This document shows, in pieces, positions 6,431-13,728 of a DNA stretch of 14,785 nucleotides. Numbering within the stretch: the first letter of the stretch is position 1; the number at the start of each line of letters is the position of its first letter. Source of the DNA: JACJWR01 sp964547485 (GTDB taxonomy: Bacteria > Actinomycetota > Actinomycetes > S36-B12 > UBA10799); contig CAZJNU010000065.1 of assembly GCA_964547485.1 (NCBI GenBank), forward strand, positions 1-14,785. The letters run 5' to 3'. Below the pieces are notes generated by a model, which was not told where the DNA came from, made no database searches, and saw only the letters and a list, made by a program, of their open reading frames with translations. Both the position numbers and the translations under genes were made by a program.

Positions 6431-7967
6431 CCGGGCGCGCAGCTGGACGGACGAACCGGTTGTCTACGAGGTGTACGTCCGCAGCTTCGCCGACAGTAGC
6501 GGCGACGGGGTCGGGGATCTGGCGGGGATTCGCCGAGGCCTTTGGCACCTTGACAAGCTGGGTGCCGACGCGCTCTGGGTGACGCCGTTCTACCTCTCAC
6601 CGCAACTCGACGCCGGCTATGACATCACTGATCACTGCGCTGTCGACCCGTTGTTCGGCACGGATGAGGATGCGCTGCGACTCATCGACACCGCCCATGA
6701 GCACGGCCTGCGGGTGCTGGTGGACATCGTTCCGAATCACACTTCCGCCGAACATAGTTGGTTCGCCGCGTTGCTGGCCGGCGACGAGCGGATGGCCGAC
6801 CGGTACCACTTGCTGCCCGGCCGCGGTCCCGCCGGCGACGAGCCGCCCAACGACTGGGTCTCCCTGTTCGGCGGGTCGGCCTGGACACGACTGCCGGACG
6901 GGCGTTGGTACCTGCACTTGTTCGACTCCTCCCAGCCGGACCTGAACTGGCGGAATCCCGTCGTGCGAGCTGAGTTTCGACGGATCTTCCAGACCTGGAT
7001 CGACCGCGGTGTGGACGGTTTCCGGATCGATGTGGCGGCGGCGATGGCCAAGGCGGCCGGCTATCCGGACTACGACTTCCGGCAGCCGCTGCCGACTTTC
7101 GACCGGCCGGAGACGCACGACATCCACCGGGAGTGGCACGAGGTGTTCGCGGCGGCGGACCGAGACCTGCTCTCCGTCGGTGAGGTGTTCGGCGCTCCCA
7201 ACACCCGCGCCCTACTCGCCTACGCTCGGTCGGACGAACTCACCTCGATCTTCGCCTTCCCCTGGCTGCATTGCGCCTTCGATGCCGACGCGTTGCGCAG
7301 CGTCGCGCAGGAGTGGCTGGCGGAGGCCGCCGAGGTCGAGGCGTTGCCGTCCTGGGTGCTCGGCAGTCATGATTTCCCGCGGCCCGTCACCCGGTATGGC
7401 GGCGGCCAGGCTGGTCTGGCGCGCGCCCGGGCGATGGCTGTTGTCACGTTGGCACTGCCCGGGGCCTGCTACGTCCACCAGGGTGAGGAGCTTGGGCTGC
7501 CGGAGGTCGACGTACCCGCCGAGGCGAGGCAGGATCCAACGTTCCACCGCACCCAGGGGGCCTCCCTCGGTCGAGATGGGGTCCGGGTGCCCCTTCCGTG
7601 GCAGCGCGAAGGGTCAGCATTCGGTTTCGCCTCCGATGGGGTGCGTCCCTGGCTGCCGCAGCCGGAAGGCTGGCGGGAACTGGCCATCGAGTTGCAGTGG
7701 CTCGATCCCGGGTCGACAGCTGCCCTCTATCGGGATGCAATTGCGCTGCGTCGTCGACTACTGCTGCCTGCTGGCCCGACAGTCCGGTGGCTCGACCTGG
7801 CGGAGGGAGTACTCGCATTCCGCCGCGGCAGCGTGGTGGTCGTGCTGAACACCTCGACGGCTGAGATCGCCCTCCCCGGTGGCGTGGAACTGCTCCGGAG
7901 TGGCGGCGGGGGCGACCCGGGCCGACTACCGCCCGATTGTGCAGTTTGGCTGCTGGCCGAGGACTGA
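6381..7967 (+). CDS. GH13 alpha-glucosidase (GH13_30-like), cytoplasmic
   Basis: This 528-residue enzyme hydrolyses alpha-glucosidic bonds of short substrates. GH13 regions are visible in order: DIVPNH (115-120), GFRIDVA with nucleophile Asp217, SVGEVF with acid/base Glu268, and GSHDFPR with Asp331. The segments QGEELGLPEV, EARQDPTFHRT and GRDGVRVPLPW (about 367-406) are typical of actinobacterial alpha-glucosidases of the AglA/oligo-1,6-glucosidase type. The normally conserved Asn before the last His-Asp (NHD) is Ser here. There is no signal peptide, so it acts on imported sugar, in keeping with the transporter gene just upstream. The start is uncertain. The ATG at 6381 has only a weak GGGGG ahead; the GTG at 6417 would give an N-terminus closer to relatives, which begin just before the WTDEPVVYEVYVRSF-like segment. 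Both lie in a hairpin. It is convergent with the GT4 gene. Confidence 0.93.
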   Translation: MPSPGLLRFRSPVRASRRARSWTDEPVVYEVYVRSFADSSGDGVGDLAGIRRGLWHLDKLGADALWVTPFYLSPQLDAGYDITDHCAVDPLFGTDEDALRLIDTAHEHGLRVLVDIVPNHTSAEHSWFAALLAGDERMADRYHLLPGRGPAGDEPPNDWVSLFGGSAWTRLPDGRWYLHLFDSSQPDLNWRNPVVRAEFRRIFQTWIDRGVDGFRIDVAAAMAKAAGYPDYDFRQPLPTFDRPETHDIHREWHEVFAAADRDLLSVGEVFGAPNTRALLAYARSDELTSIFAFPWLHCAFDADALRSVAQEWLAEAAEVEALPSWVLGSHDFPRPVTRYGGGQAGLARARAMAVVTLALPGACYVHQGEELGLPEVDVPAEARQDPTFHRTQGASLGRDGVRVPLPWQREGSAFGFASDGVRPWLPQPEGWRELAIELQWLDPGSTAALYRDAIALRRRLLLPAGPTVRWLDLAEGVLAFRRGSVVVVLNTSTAEIALPGGVELLRSGGGGDPGRLPPDCAVWLLAED

Positions 7968-8155
7968 TTCACCCGCAATTGCCCGGGACGTGTCATCTGG
8001 GGACTCCGTGAATGCTGTGGAAGGACTCGGGGCCCGGCGTGTCGCGGCGTGTCGCGGGCATCGGCGCTGTCATGGAGTGCACAGATGACATGCCTACCCG
8101 TGATGGCATGCCTGCCCGCTGGGGCGCCCGCGGGCGAGCCGGCCCGCTGGACGCT
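7968..8155. repeat. Repeat-rich gap between convergent genes
   Basis: No credible gene is seen in these 188 bases. They hold a perfect tandem decamer CGGCGTGTCG (8035-8054, two copies) and an 18-bp-spaced direct repeat, ATG(A/G)CATGCCT(A/G)CCCG, at 8085-8100 and 8103-8118. There is also a distant inverted repeat, TGTCATCTG (7991-7999) with CAGATGACA (8082-8090). The gap separates the GH13 and GT4 stop codons and must contain whatever ends both transcripts. Confidence 0.6.
8125..8147. terminator. GC-rich palindrome and hairpin, candidate two-way terminator
   Basis: CGCCCGCGGGCG (8125-8136) is a perfect 12-base palindrome. An overlapping alternative hairpin pairs GCGGGC (8130-8135) with GCCCGC (8142-8147) over a six-base loop. 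They lie just outside the stop codon of the minus-strand GT4 gene. There is no U-tract on either strand, so termination is only a suggestion. Confidence 0.35.
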
Positions 8156-9364
8156 TCAGCGGCTGGCGATGGAGGCAGATGCGGCGATCGCCGTCCGGTA
8201 GACCTCGATCGTGGCGGCCGCGATCTTGCGCCAGTCGAAGTCCAGCGCGAGGGCGCGGGTGGCCCGCTCGACCTGCGCCCGGGAAGCCTCCTGGTCGGTG
8301 ATCGCCGCGACAATGGCGCTGGCCAGGGCTGCGGCATCACGAGGTGGGACGGACCAGCCGGTCTCGCCCTGCCGGACGAACTCGGAGAGCCCACCCACAT
8401 GGCTGGCAACCACCGGCACAGCCAGTGCCATGGCCTCCAGCGCTACCAGCCCGAACGGTTCATAGAGACTCGGAATGACGGCCACATCTGCGCAGCCGAT
8501 CAACGCCCGAAGGTCGGCTTCCGGCAGCCAGCCCGCCACTGTGACGCGGTCGGAGATCCCCAGCGTTGCGCAGGCCTGGTGGAACCGCTGAGTCTGTGAT
8601 CCCTTGCCCGAGACGACCAGGCGCGCTCCCGGCAGTTGACCGGCAACTTGCACCATCGCCTCGGCCAACTCCAGGATTCCCTTCTCCACCTCGAGTCGAC
8701 CGACGAAGACCACCAGCGGGCCGTCCGGCGCCCACCGGTGTCGGGCGCTGGCGCGGTCGCTGGCCGGGCTGCGCCACTCCGCCGGCTCGATCCCGTTGGG
8801 GATCACCGCCACCTTCGCCGCCGGCACCCCGAACTGAGCGACCACCTCCACTTGCATTGCGTGGGAGCAGGCGATCACCCGATCGGCGCGTTGGCAGAGG
8901 GCGCGTTCAACGGCGTCAACCCGAAGGCTGATCTCGCCGGGTAGGTTTCCCTGGTGCCGACCGCGTTCGGTGGCATGGATGGTGGCGACCAGTGCCGTGC
9001 CGAGAGTGTTCGCGAGGGTGGTGCCGGTGATGGTGGTCATCCAGTCGTGGCAGTGCACAACGTCCGGAGGTTCCTCGCCGATAGCGGCCAGGGCGCCCGC
9101 GGCGAGTTGTCCGTCCAGGTCGGCGACCCACGGGTGCAGGTTCTCCGGGACGAACTCCAGCACCGGGGTATTCGCCCGGCGCAGAACGTTCACACCGTCC
9201 ACAACCTCGTCGTCGGGCGCGCCGGGCGTTCGCTGGGTGATGACCCAGACGTCGTGGCCTGCCGCCGCCTGGGCTGCGGCTAGGGACGGCACATGCCGAC
9301 CCAGGCCGCCGTACACCAGCGGTGGGTACTCCCAGGACACATGCAGGATCCGCACGGCCGTCAC
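8156..9364 (-). CDS. GT4 glycosyltransferase, alpha-glucan synthase of the Rv3032 type
   Basis: This 402-residue GT-B glycosyltransferase is predicted to extend an alpha-1,4-glucan from an activated glucose donor in the cytoplasm. The N-terminal domain opens with RILHVSWEYPP and GGLGRHV (about 19-25), the glycogen-synthase-like donor/acceptor loop. The C-terminal domain has VGRLEVEKG (Arg223, Lys228) and the EX7E motif in YEPFGLVALEA (Glu302, Glu310). Its sequence and its divergent position next to a methyltransferase and a GH57 gene match Rv3032, the mycobacterial enzyme linked to MGLP and glucan elongation. The start may be the GTG at 9364 or the in-frame GTG at 9355. The second gives MRILHVSWEYPP, as in Rv3032, and lies where a transcript from TATCGT (9368-9363) would begin. 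Maltosyl or trehalose synthase activity cannot be excluded from sequence alone. Confidence 0.9.
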   Translation of the reverse strand: MTAVRILHVSWEYPPLVYGGLGRHVPSLAAAQAAAGHDVWVITQRTPGAPDDEVVDGVNVLRRANTPVLEFVPENLHPWVADLDGQLAAGALAAIGEEPPDVVHCHDWMTTITGTTLANTLGTALVATIHATERGRHQGNLPGEISLRVDAVERALCQRADRVIACSHAMQVEVVAQFGVPAAKVAVIPNGIEPAEWRSPASDRASARHRWAPDGPLVVFVGRLEVEKGILELAEAMVQVAGQLPGARLVVSGKGSQTQRFHQACATLGISDRVTVAGWLPEADLRALIGCADVAVIPSLYEPFGLVALEAMALAVPVVASHVGGLSEFVRQGETGWSVPPRDAAALASAIVAAITDQEASRAQVERATRALALDFDWRKIAAATIEVYRTAIAASASIASR

Positions 9365-9399
9365 GATAGGGCACCGCCGGTCAACCGCATGTCAGCAAC

Positions 9400-9405
9400 T
9401 ACTGT
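9400..9405 (+). promoter_or_regulatory. Candidate -10 box for a leaderless methyltransferase transcript
   Basis: TACTGT fits TANNNT and predicts a transcript start near 9412, two bases before the GTG at 9414. No Shine-Dalgarno sequence precedes that GTG, which supports a leaderless or nearly leaderless start. No clear -35 is visible. The whole divergent gap (9365-9413) is only 49 bases, so this promoter must nearly overlap the one for the GT4 gene. Confidence 0.4.
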
Positions 9406-9413
9406 CCTAAGAC

Positions 9414-10169
9414 GTGGAGGAGAAGCAGGGACTACCCCTGACGGGGGAACGGACCGTCCCGAGCGTCCCCCTCGAGCGGTACTGGTTCGCCCGCCATCAG
9501 GCCGTGTACGGCTGGCTTGTGCAGCGGTATGGCGACAGTTGGCGGGACGTGATCGAAGCGGGGTGCGGTGAGGGCTACGGTGCGGCCATGATCGCCGAGG
9601 GTCCTGCCCAGCCAGCGGTGCTGGGGTTGGACTACGACCCGGCAGTCGTCGCACACGTTGCCGCTTGCTATCCGCAGGTTGCGGTCGCCCGGGCGGACCT
9701 GGGCGCGCTACCGGTGAGCTCAGAGTCAGCGTCTGCCGTGGTCAGCCTGCAGGTGATCGAGCACCTGTGGGATCTCGGCGGGTTCCTGGCCGAGGCGCTC
9801 CGGGCGCTGCAGCAGGGCGGCGATGTGGTGATCAGTACTCCGAACCGGATGACCTTCTCGCCCGGCACGGAGCGGGGGGAGAAGCCGACCAACCCATTCC
9901 ATGTCGAGGAGTTCGACGCCGACCAGGTCGCCGGGATGCTCCAGCATGCGGGATTCAGGAGCGTCGAGGTGTTTGGGCTGCACCATGGCCCGGCCCTGCT
10001 CGACTGGCAGCGTCAACACGGGTCTGTCGTCCGAGCTCACATCGACGCGGTGCTCACCGGGGTGTGGCCGCCTGCCCTACTCGAACTGCTGCCCACAGTG
10101 ACTGCCGCCGATTTCGTCGTCGGACCCCCGGCCGACTCGTTGGACCTGATCGGCGTCGGCTGCAAGTGA
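9414..10169 (+). CDS. SAM-dependent class I methyltransferase (Rv3030-like)
   Basis: This 251-residue protein has the Rossmann-type methyltransferase fold. The SAM-binding motif I is VIEAGCGEGYG (about 46-56), followed by the acidic residue of GLDYD (71-75), the ARADLGALP segment (92-100) and the VSLQVIEHLWD motif (110-120). A downstream STPN...NPFHVEEFDADQV region (about 141-172) is common in sugar or small-molecule methyltransferases. Its place beside the GT4 and GH57 genes matches Rv3030 in mycobacteria, proposed to methylate glucose units of MGLP. By that comparison its acceptor may be an alpha-glucan chain; this is inference. The GTG at 9414 is used because no upstream start fits and a -10 box sits at the right distance. 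The GH57 gene begins 17 bases after its stop, so the two are probably co-transcribed. Confidence 0.87.
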   Translation: MEEKQGLPLTGERTVPSVPLERYWFARHQAVYGWLVQRYGDSWRDVIEAGCGEGYGAAMIAEGPAQPAVLGLDYDPAVVAHVAACYPQVAVARADLGALPVSSESASAVVSLQVIEHLWDLGGFLAEALRALQQGGDVVISTPNRMTFSPGTERGEKPTNPFHVEEFDADQVAGMLQHAGFRSVEVFGLHHGPALLDWQRQHGSVVRAHIDAVLTGVWPPALLELLPTVTAADFVVGPPADSLDLIGVGCK

Positions 10170-10186
10170 ACCGGTCGGGAGACGCG

Positions 10187-11788
10187 ATGAGCACCCAGGG
10201 GGCGCAGATGAACAGCAAGGGGACGTTCTGTCTGGTCCTGCACAGCCACCTGCCCTGGCTCGCCCACCATGGCCGGTGGCCGGTCGGTGAGGAATGGCTC
10301 TACCAGGCCTGGGGGTCGAGTTACCTGCCGGTGTTGGACGTGTTGGATCAACTGGCCGATGAGGGCCACCGTGATCTGCTCACGCTGGGCCTCACCCCGG
10401 TGTTGGCGGCTCAACTGGATGACCCCCACACGCTGCGCGGGTTCCACACCTGGCTCGGTTTCTGGCAGGCGCGTAGCCAAGATCTTGCCGGTAACCCGGA
10501 TCCGATGCTGCGCAGCTTGGCTGGCTACGAGTTCCAGCAGGCGACCGGGGCGCTCGCCGCGCATGAGCGGCGGGGGGCACTGTCGGGCTCGTTCCGGCGG
10601 CTGGCCGACGCCGGAGCCATCGAGATGCTGGGCGGGCCGGCATCACACGCCTTCCAGCCGTTGCTGACCGATGATCTGGTGACGGCGGGGTTGTTGGCGG
10701 GGTTGGACGACAGCGCCCTGCGGCTCGGTCGCAGGGCGACCGGCCTGTGGGCCCCCGAGTGTGGCTATCGACCCGGACTTGAACAGCTCTACGCGGACGT
10801 CGGCGTGGGTCACTTCCTGGTCGACGGGCCAACTTTCCTGCATGTCGGCGCCCAGACCTGGTCGGGTCGGCCGGTGTCGGACTCGGGCGTGGTGGCGTTC
10901 GCCCGCGACCTGGAGGTCAGCTATCGGGTGTGGTCGCCGCGTCGCGGGTACCCGTCTGATCCGCACTACCGGGATTTCCATGCCGTCCATCACGATTCGG
11001 GCTTCCGACCGGCCCGGGTGACCTCGTTTCACTCCGAGTCGCACGAGAAGGCGCCCTATGACCCGGCGGAGGTACCCGCCATCGTGGAGCGCGATGCCCG
11101 CGACTTCGTGGCCCGGGTCGCGGACCGGCTGGACCTGATCGCCCAGGCCCGTGGCCGCCCCGGGCTGGTGGTGGCCGCCTATGACACCGAGCTGTTCGGC
11201 CACTGGTGGCATGAGGGTCCGCAGTGGCTGGGACGGGTGCTGCGACTGCTGCCGGAGGCCGGCGTTCGGGTCGACACCCTGGCCGGCGCCGTTGCCCGCG
11301 GGATCGTCGACCAACCCGTTGAGCTGGAGCCCGGATCATGGGGGTCGGGGAAGGACTGGCGAGTATGGGCGGGGGTGGCGGTCGCCGAGTTGGTCGCGGA
11401 CAACGAGCGACTTGCGCGGCGCTGGCGACCACTGTTGGGGATCTCCGCGGGTCATCGCCTGCTCGCACACGACCAGCTCGCACGGGAGGCGCTTTTGGCT
11501 CTCTCCAGCGACTGGGCGTTCATGATCAGCAAGGATTCAGCTGCCGCGTACGCGCAGGCCCGGCACGACCTGCACCATCGTAGGTTCCATCAACTCGCCG
11601 ATCTGGTGGAGGCGGCGGAGGTAGCGCCGACGGACCGGAGGGCTCGGGAACGGGTGTCGGAGATGGCTGATCGGCTGCGCCGAACGGACGGTCCGTTTGC
11701 GGCGCTGGATTCCCGGACCCTGACCATCCAAGCCCGCGCGGATGGGCTGGCAGGGGTGCCCGCTGGCGCTCTTACTACTCGTCGGTAA
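10187..11788 (+). CDS. GH57 1,4-alpha-glucan branching enzyme-like protein (Rv3031-like)
   Basis: This 533-residue GH57 protein probably introduces alpha-1,6 branches into an alpha-1,4-glucan. The N-terminal barrel motif LHSHLPWLAHHGRWPVGEEW includes His19 and His21. The nucleophile region is GLWAPECGYRPG (Glu191) and the acid/base region is AAYDTELFGHWWHEGP (Asp333). GSWGSGKDWRVW (about 383-394) and SSDWAFMISKDSA (about 440-452) are the conserved helical-domain segments of this family. Its sequence is close to remembered Rv3031. The ATG at 10187 follows GGGAGA with suitable spacing; a second in-frame ATG at 10208 is possible and would still keep the HSH motif. The reading frame continues upstream into the methyltransferase gene but that part is not genuine. 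About 25 residues after FAALDSR form a C-terminal tail not obvious in relatives. It follows the methyltransferase by 17 bases. Confidence 0.92.
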   Translation: MSTQGAQMNSKGTFCLVLHSHLPWLAHHGRWPVGEEWLYQAWGSSYLPVLDVLDQLADEGHRDLLTLGLTPVLAAQLDDPHTLRGFHTWLGFWQARSQDLAGNPDPMLRSLAGYEFQQATGALAAHERRGALSGSFRRLADAGAIEMLGGPASHAFQPLLTDDLVTAGLLAGLDDSALRLGRRATGLWAPECGYRPGLEQLYADVGVGHFLVDGPTFLHVGAQTWSGRPVSDSGVVAFARDLEVSYRVWSPRRGYPSDPHYRDFHAVHHDSGFRPARVTSFHSESHEKAPYDPAEVPAIVERDARDFVARVADRLDLIAQARGRPGLVVAAYDTELFGHWWHEGPQWLGRVLRLLPEAGVRVDTLAGAVARGIVDQPVELEPGSWGSGKDWRVWAGVAVAELVADNERLARRWRPLLGISAGHRLLAHDQLAREALLALSSDWAFMISKDSAAAYAQARHDLHHRRFHQLADLVEAAEVAPTDRRARERVSEMADRLRRTDGPFAALDSRTLTIQARADGLAGVPAGALTTRR

Positions 11789-11791
11789 CAT
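11786..11791 (+). promoter_or_regulatory. Weak candidate -10 box upstream of etfB
   Basis: TAACAT fits TANNNT and overlaps the GH57 stop codon, giving a predicted transcript start near 11798. The -35 region is poor. A six-base hairpin, GGACGG (11821-11826) with CCGTCC (11836-11841), lies in the resulting leader before GGAGGT at 11850-11855. Read-through from the GH57 gene is equally possible. Confidence 0.25.
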
Positions 11792-11866
11792 GGGGGTTAG
11801 GCACTCACAGCCTGCCACCCGGACGGCCAACAGATCCGTCCTATGAACCGGAGGTAGTGGCACGAG

Positions 11867-12646
11867 ATGAAGATCGTCGTCTGCGTGAAGCAGGTCCCAG
11901 ACACCTGGGCCGAGAAGAAGTTGGATCCGACCGACAGCACGCTCGACCGTGCCTCGGTGGATGCCGTCGTCAACGAGTTGGACGAATACGCGATCGAGGA
12001 GGCCCTGCAGCTCGCGGAGGCCAACGGCGGTGACGTGACGGTCCTGTCGATGGGCCCGGATCGGACCACTGAGAGCATTCGGAAGGCGCTCAGCATGGGT
12101 GCGGCCCGCGGGGTGCACGTCGTCGACGATGCGCTGCACGGCTCCTGTGCCGTGGCCACCTCCAAGGCGTTGGCCAAGGCCATCGACAAGGAGCAGCCCG
12201 ATCTGGTGATCTTCGGCTCCGAGTCGACCGACGCCAGGATGAGTGTCGTGCCGGCAATGGTGGCCGAGATTCTCGGTTACCCGCAGCTCACCTTCGCTAA
12301 CGACGTCGCGGTGGCGGGTGGCAGTGTCAAGATCCAGCGGCCGACCGAGGCTGGCTACGACGAGGTGGAGGCCTCGACCCCCGCGGTCATCTCCGTTGTG
12401 GAGAAGATCAACGAACCTCGGTACCCGAACTTCAAAGGCATCATGGCTGCCAAGAAGAAGCCCGTCGACACCCTCACCCTCGCTGACCTCGGTCTGTCGG
12501 CCGACGAGGTGGGTACCGCCGCAGCTTCGTCGGTGGTCGTGGAGTTCGCCGACGCCCCGCCCCGCGCTGCGGGTCAGGTCGTCACCGACGCCGGCGACGG
12601 CGGCGTGAAGATCGCCGATTACCTGTCCACCCAGAAGTTCATCTAG
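11867..12646 (+). CDS. etfB: Electron transfer flavoprotein, beta subunit
   Basis: This 259-residue protein is the AMP-binding partner of the alpha subunit. The heterodimer takes electrons from acyl-CoA and related dehydrogenases and passes them to a membrane quinone reductase. Visible features are the N-terminal MKIVVCVKQVPD strand, NELDEYAIEEALQLAE (about 37-52) and the nucleotide-binding segment FGSESTDARMSVVPAMVAE (about 116-134). The dehydrogenase-recognition loop reads RYPNFKGIMAAKKKP (about 185-199). Length and motifs match the actinobacterial FixA/EtfB type (Rv3029c in mycobacteria). The ATG has GGAGGT at 11850-11855, a somewhat long spacing. etfA follows after 11 bases and the two are surely one operon. 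The substrate dehydrogenases are not encoded here. Confidence 0.96.
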   Translation: MKIVVCVKQVPDTWAEKKLDPTDSTLDRASVDAVVNELDEYAIEEALQLAEANGGDVTVLSMGPDRTTESIRKALSMGAARGVHVVDDALHGSCAVATSKALAKAIDKEQPDLVIFGSESTDARMSVVPAMVAEILGYPQLTFANDVAVAGGSVKIQRPTEAGYDEVEASTPAVISVVEKINEPRYPNFKGIMAAKKKPVDTLTLADLGLSADEVGTAAASSVVVEFADAPPRAAGQVVTDAGDGGVKIADYLSTQKFI

Positions 12647-12657
12647 GAGCATTCGAC

Positions 12658-13611
12658 ATGGCAGAGATTCTCGTTCTCGTCGACCACGCCGATGGCGCGG
12701 TCAAGAAGGTCACGCTCGAACTGCTGACGCTGGCACGTTCGGCTGGCGAACCGTCGGCAGTCTTCGTGGGAGCCGGCGCCGATGCGGCCATCCCTACGCT
12801 CGCCGAGTACGGCGCCGCCAAGGTGTATGTGGCTGACGCGCCGGAGCTCAGTGAGTACCTGGTCGCACCGAAGGCCTCCGTGCTCGCGCAGTTGGTGGCG
12901 CAGGTTGCCCCGGCAGCGGTGCTGATCCCGTCGACCGCAGAGGGCAAGGAGGTCGGTGCCCGGCTGGCCATCAAGCTGGACAGCGGCATCGTCACAGACG
13001 CCGTCGGTCTGAATGCCGACCTGTCGGCGGTGCAGAGCATCTTCGGTGGCGCCATCATCGTCACCTCGAAGGTCGCCAAGGGTACGCCGGTCATCACGGT
13101 TCGGCCCAACAGTTCGCCCGCCGAGGCCGCACCGGCCGCCGGCGAGCGGGTGGAGGTGGCAGCGACGCTGTCCCCCGCGGACAGCGGGGCCCGGATCACC
13201 AACCGGGTCGAGCAGGCCCGCAGTGCACGCCCGGAGCTGGCTGAAGCGGCGATCGTCGTCTCCGGCGGGCGGGGCGTCGGTTCGGCCGACTCCTTCTCGG
13301 TCATCGAGGCGCTGGCCGATTCCCTCGGTGCAGCGGTAGGTGCCTCCCGGGCGGCGACGGATGCCGGCTGGTACCCGCACAACCACCAGGTGGGTCAGAC
13401 CGGCAAGACGGTGTCGCCGCAGCTCTACATCGCCAACGGCATCTCCGGTGCGATTCAGCACCGGGCCGGGATGCAGACCTCCAAGACGATCGTGGTCGTC
13501 AACAAGGATCCGGAGGCGCCCATCTTCGAGCTGGCCGACTTCGGGGTTGTCGGCGACCTGTTCACAGTGGTCCCGCAGCTAACCGCGGAGATCAACAGCC
13601 GTAAGGGCTGA
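12658..13611 (+). CDS. etfA: Electron transfer flavoprotein, alpha subunit
   Basis: This 317-residue subunit carries the FAD of the electron transfer flavoprotein. The N-terminal half has the usual alpha/beta domain (MAEILVLVDH...). The C-terminal FAD domain shows VVSGGRGVGS (about 200-209), GASRAATDAGWYP (about 228-240), VGQTGKTVSP (about 245-254), ISGAIQHRAGMQTS (about 262-275) and NKDPEAPIFELADFGVVGD (about 282-300). All are present and intact, so the protein should bind FAD. The ATG follows GGAG eight bases upstream, 11 bases after the etfB stop. It is the last gene of this unit: a long stem-loop follows immediately. Its position between a glucan cluster and a cysteine desulfurase gene matches the mycobacterial order (Rv3028c), which looks like conserved synteny rather than shared function. 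Confidence 0.96.
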   Translation: MAEILVLVDHADGAVKKVTLELLTLARSAGEPSAVFVGAGADAAIPTLAEYGAAKVYVADAPELSEYLVAPKASVLAQLVAQVAPAAVLIPSTAEGKEVGARLAIKLDSGIVTDAVGLNADLSAVQSIFGGAIIVTSKVAKGTPVITVRPNSSPAEAAPAAGERVEVAATLSPADSGARITNRVEQARSARPELAEAAIVVSGGRGVGSADSFSVIEALADSLGAAVGASRAATDAGWYPHNHQVGQTGKTVSPQLYIANGISGAIQHRAGMQTSKTIVVVNKDPEAPIFELADFGVVGDLFTVVPQLTAEINSRKG

Positions 13612-13624
13612 CCCTTCGGTTTGG

Positions 13625-13670
13625 GAAGTGCGCGGTTGGGTTCCAGCACTGGGGCCTGGCCGCGCACTTC
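13625..13670 (+). terminator. Strong stem-loop terminator after etfA
   Basis: GAAGTGCGCGG (13625-13635) pairs perfectly with CCGCGCACTTC (13660-13670). Pairing can continue for five more pairs with G-U wobbles, and the loop contains a small CCAG/CTGG hairpin (13643-13652). The downstream sequence TTCTGTCTGTCC is fairly T-rich. It starts 14 bases after the etfA stop. Confidence 0.8.
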
Positions 13671-13715
13671 TGTCTGTCCGTTGGCCGCGGCGGGTAGCCG
13701 CCGGGATCGCGCTTC

Positions 13716-13721
13716 TAGACT
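13716..13721 (+). promoter_or_regulatory. Candidate -10 box for a leaderless cysteine desulfurase transcript
   Basis: TAGACT fits TANNNT and predicts a transcript start at about 13728, one base before the ATG. No Shine-Dalgarno sequence precedes the ATG, so a leaderless message is likely. No convincing -35 is seen. Confidence 0.4.
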
Positions 13722-13728
13722 CGCTGCC

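Noticed and set aside
8035..8118. CRISPR array
   Set aside because: The repeats are 10 and 16-18 bp with almost no spacers and only two copies each; no cas gene is near.
8012..8599. Plus-strand frame beginning in the repeat-rich gap
   Set aside because: Most of it is antisense to the GT4 gene and it has no ribosome site or known motif.
9665..10186. Upstream extension of the GH57 frame
   Set aside because: It lies inside the methyltransferase gene in another frame and shows no GH57 similarity before the HSHLPW segment.
11537..12652. Minus-strand frame across the GH57 end and etfB
   Set aside because: Antisense to two recognised genes and spans their intergenic gap; no domain is recognisable.
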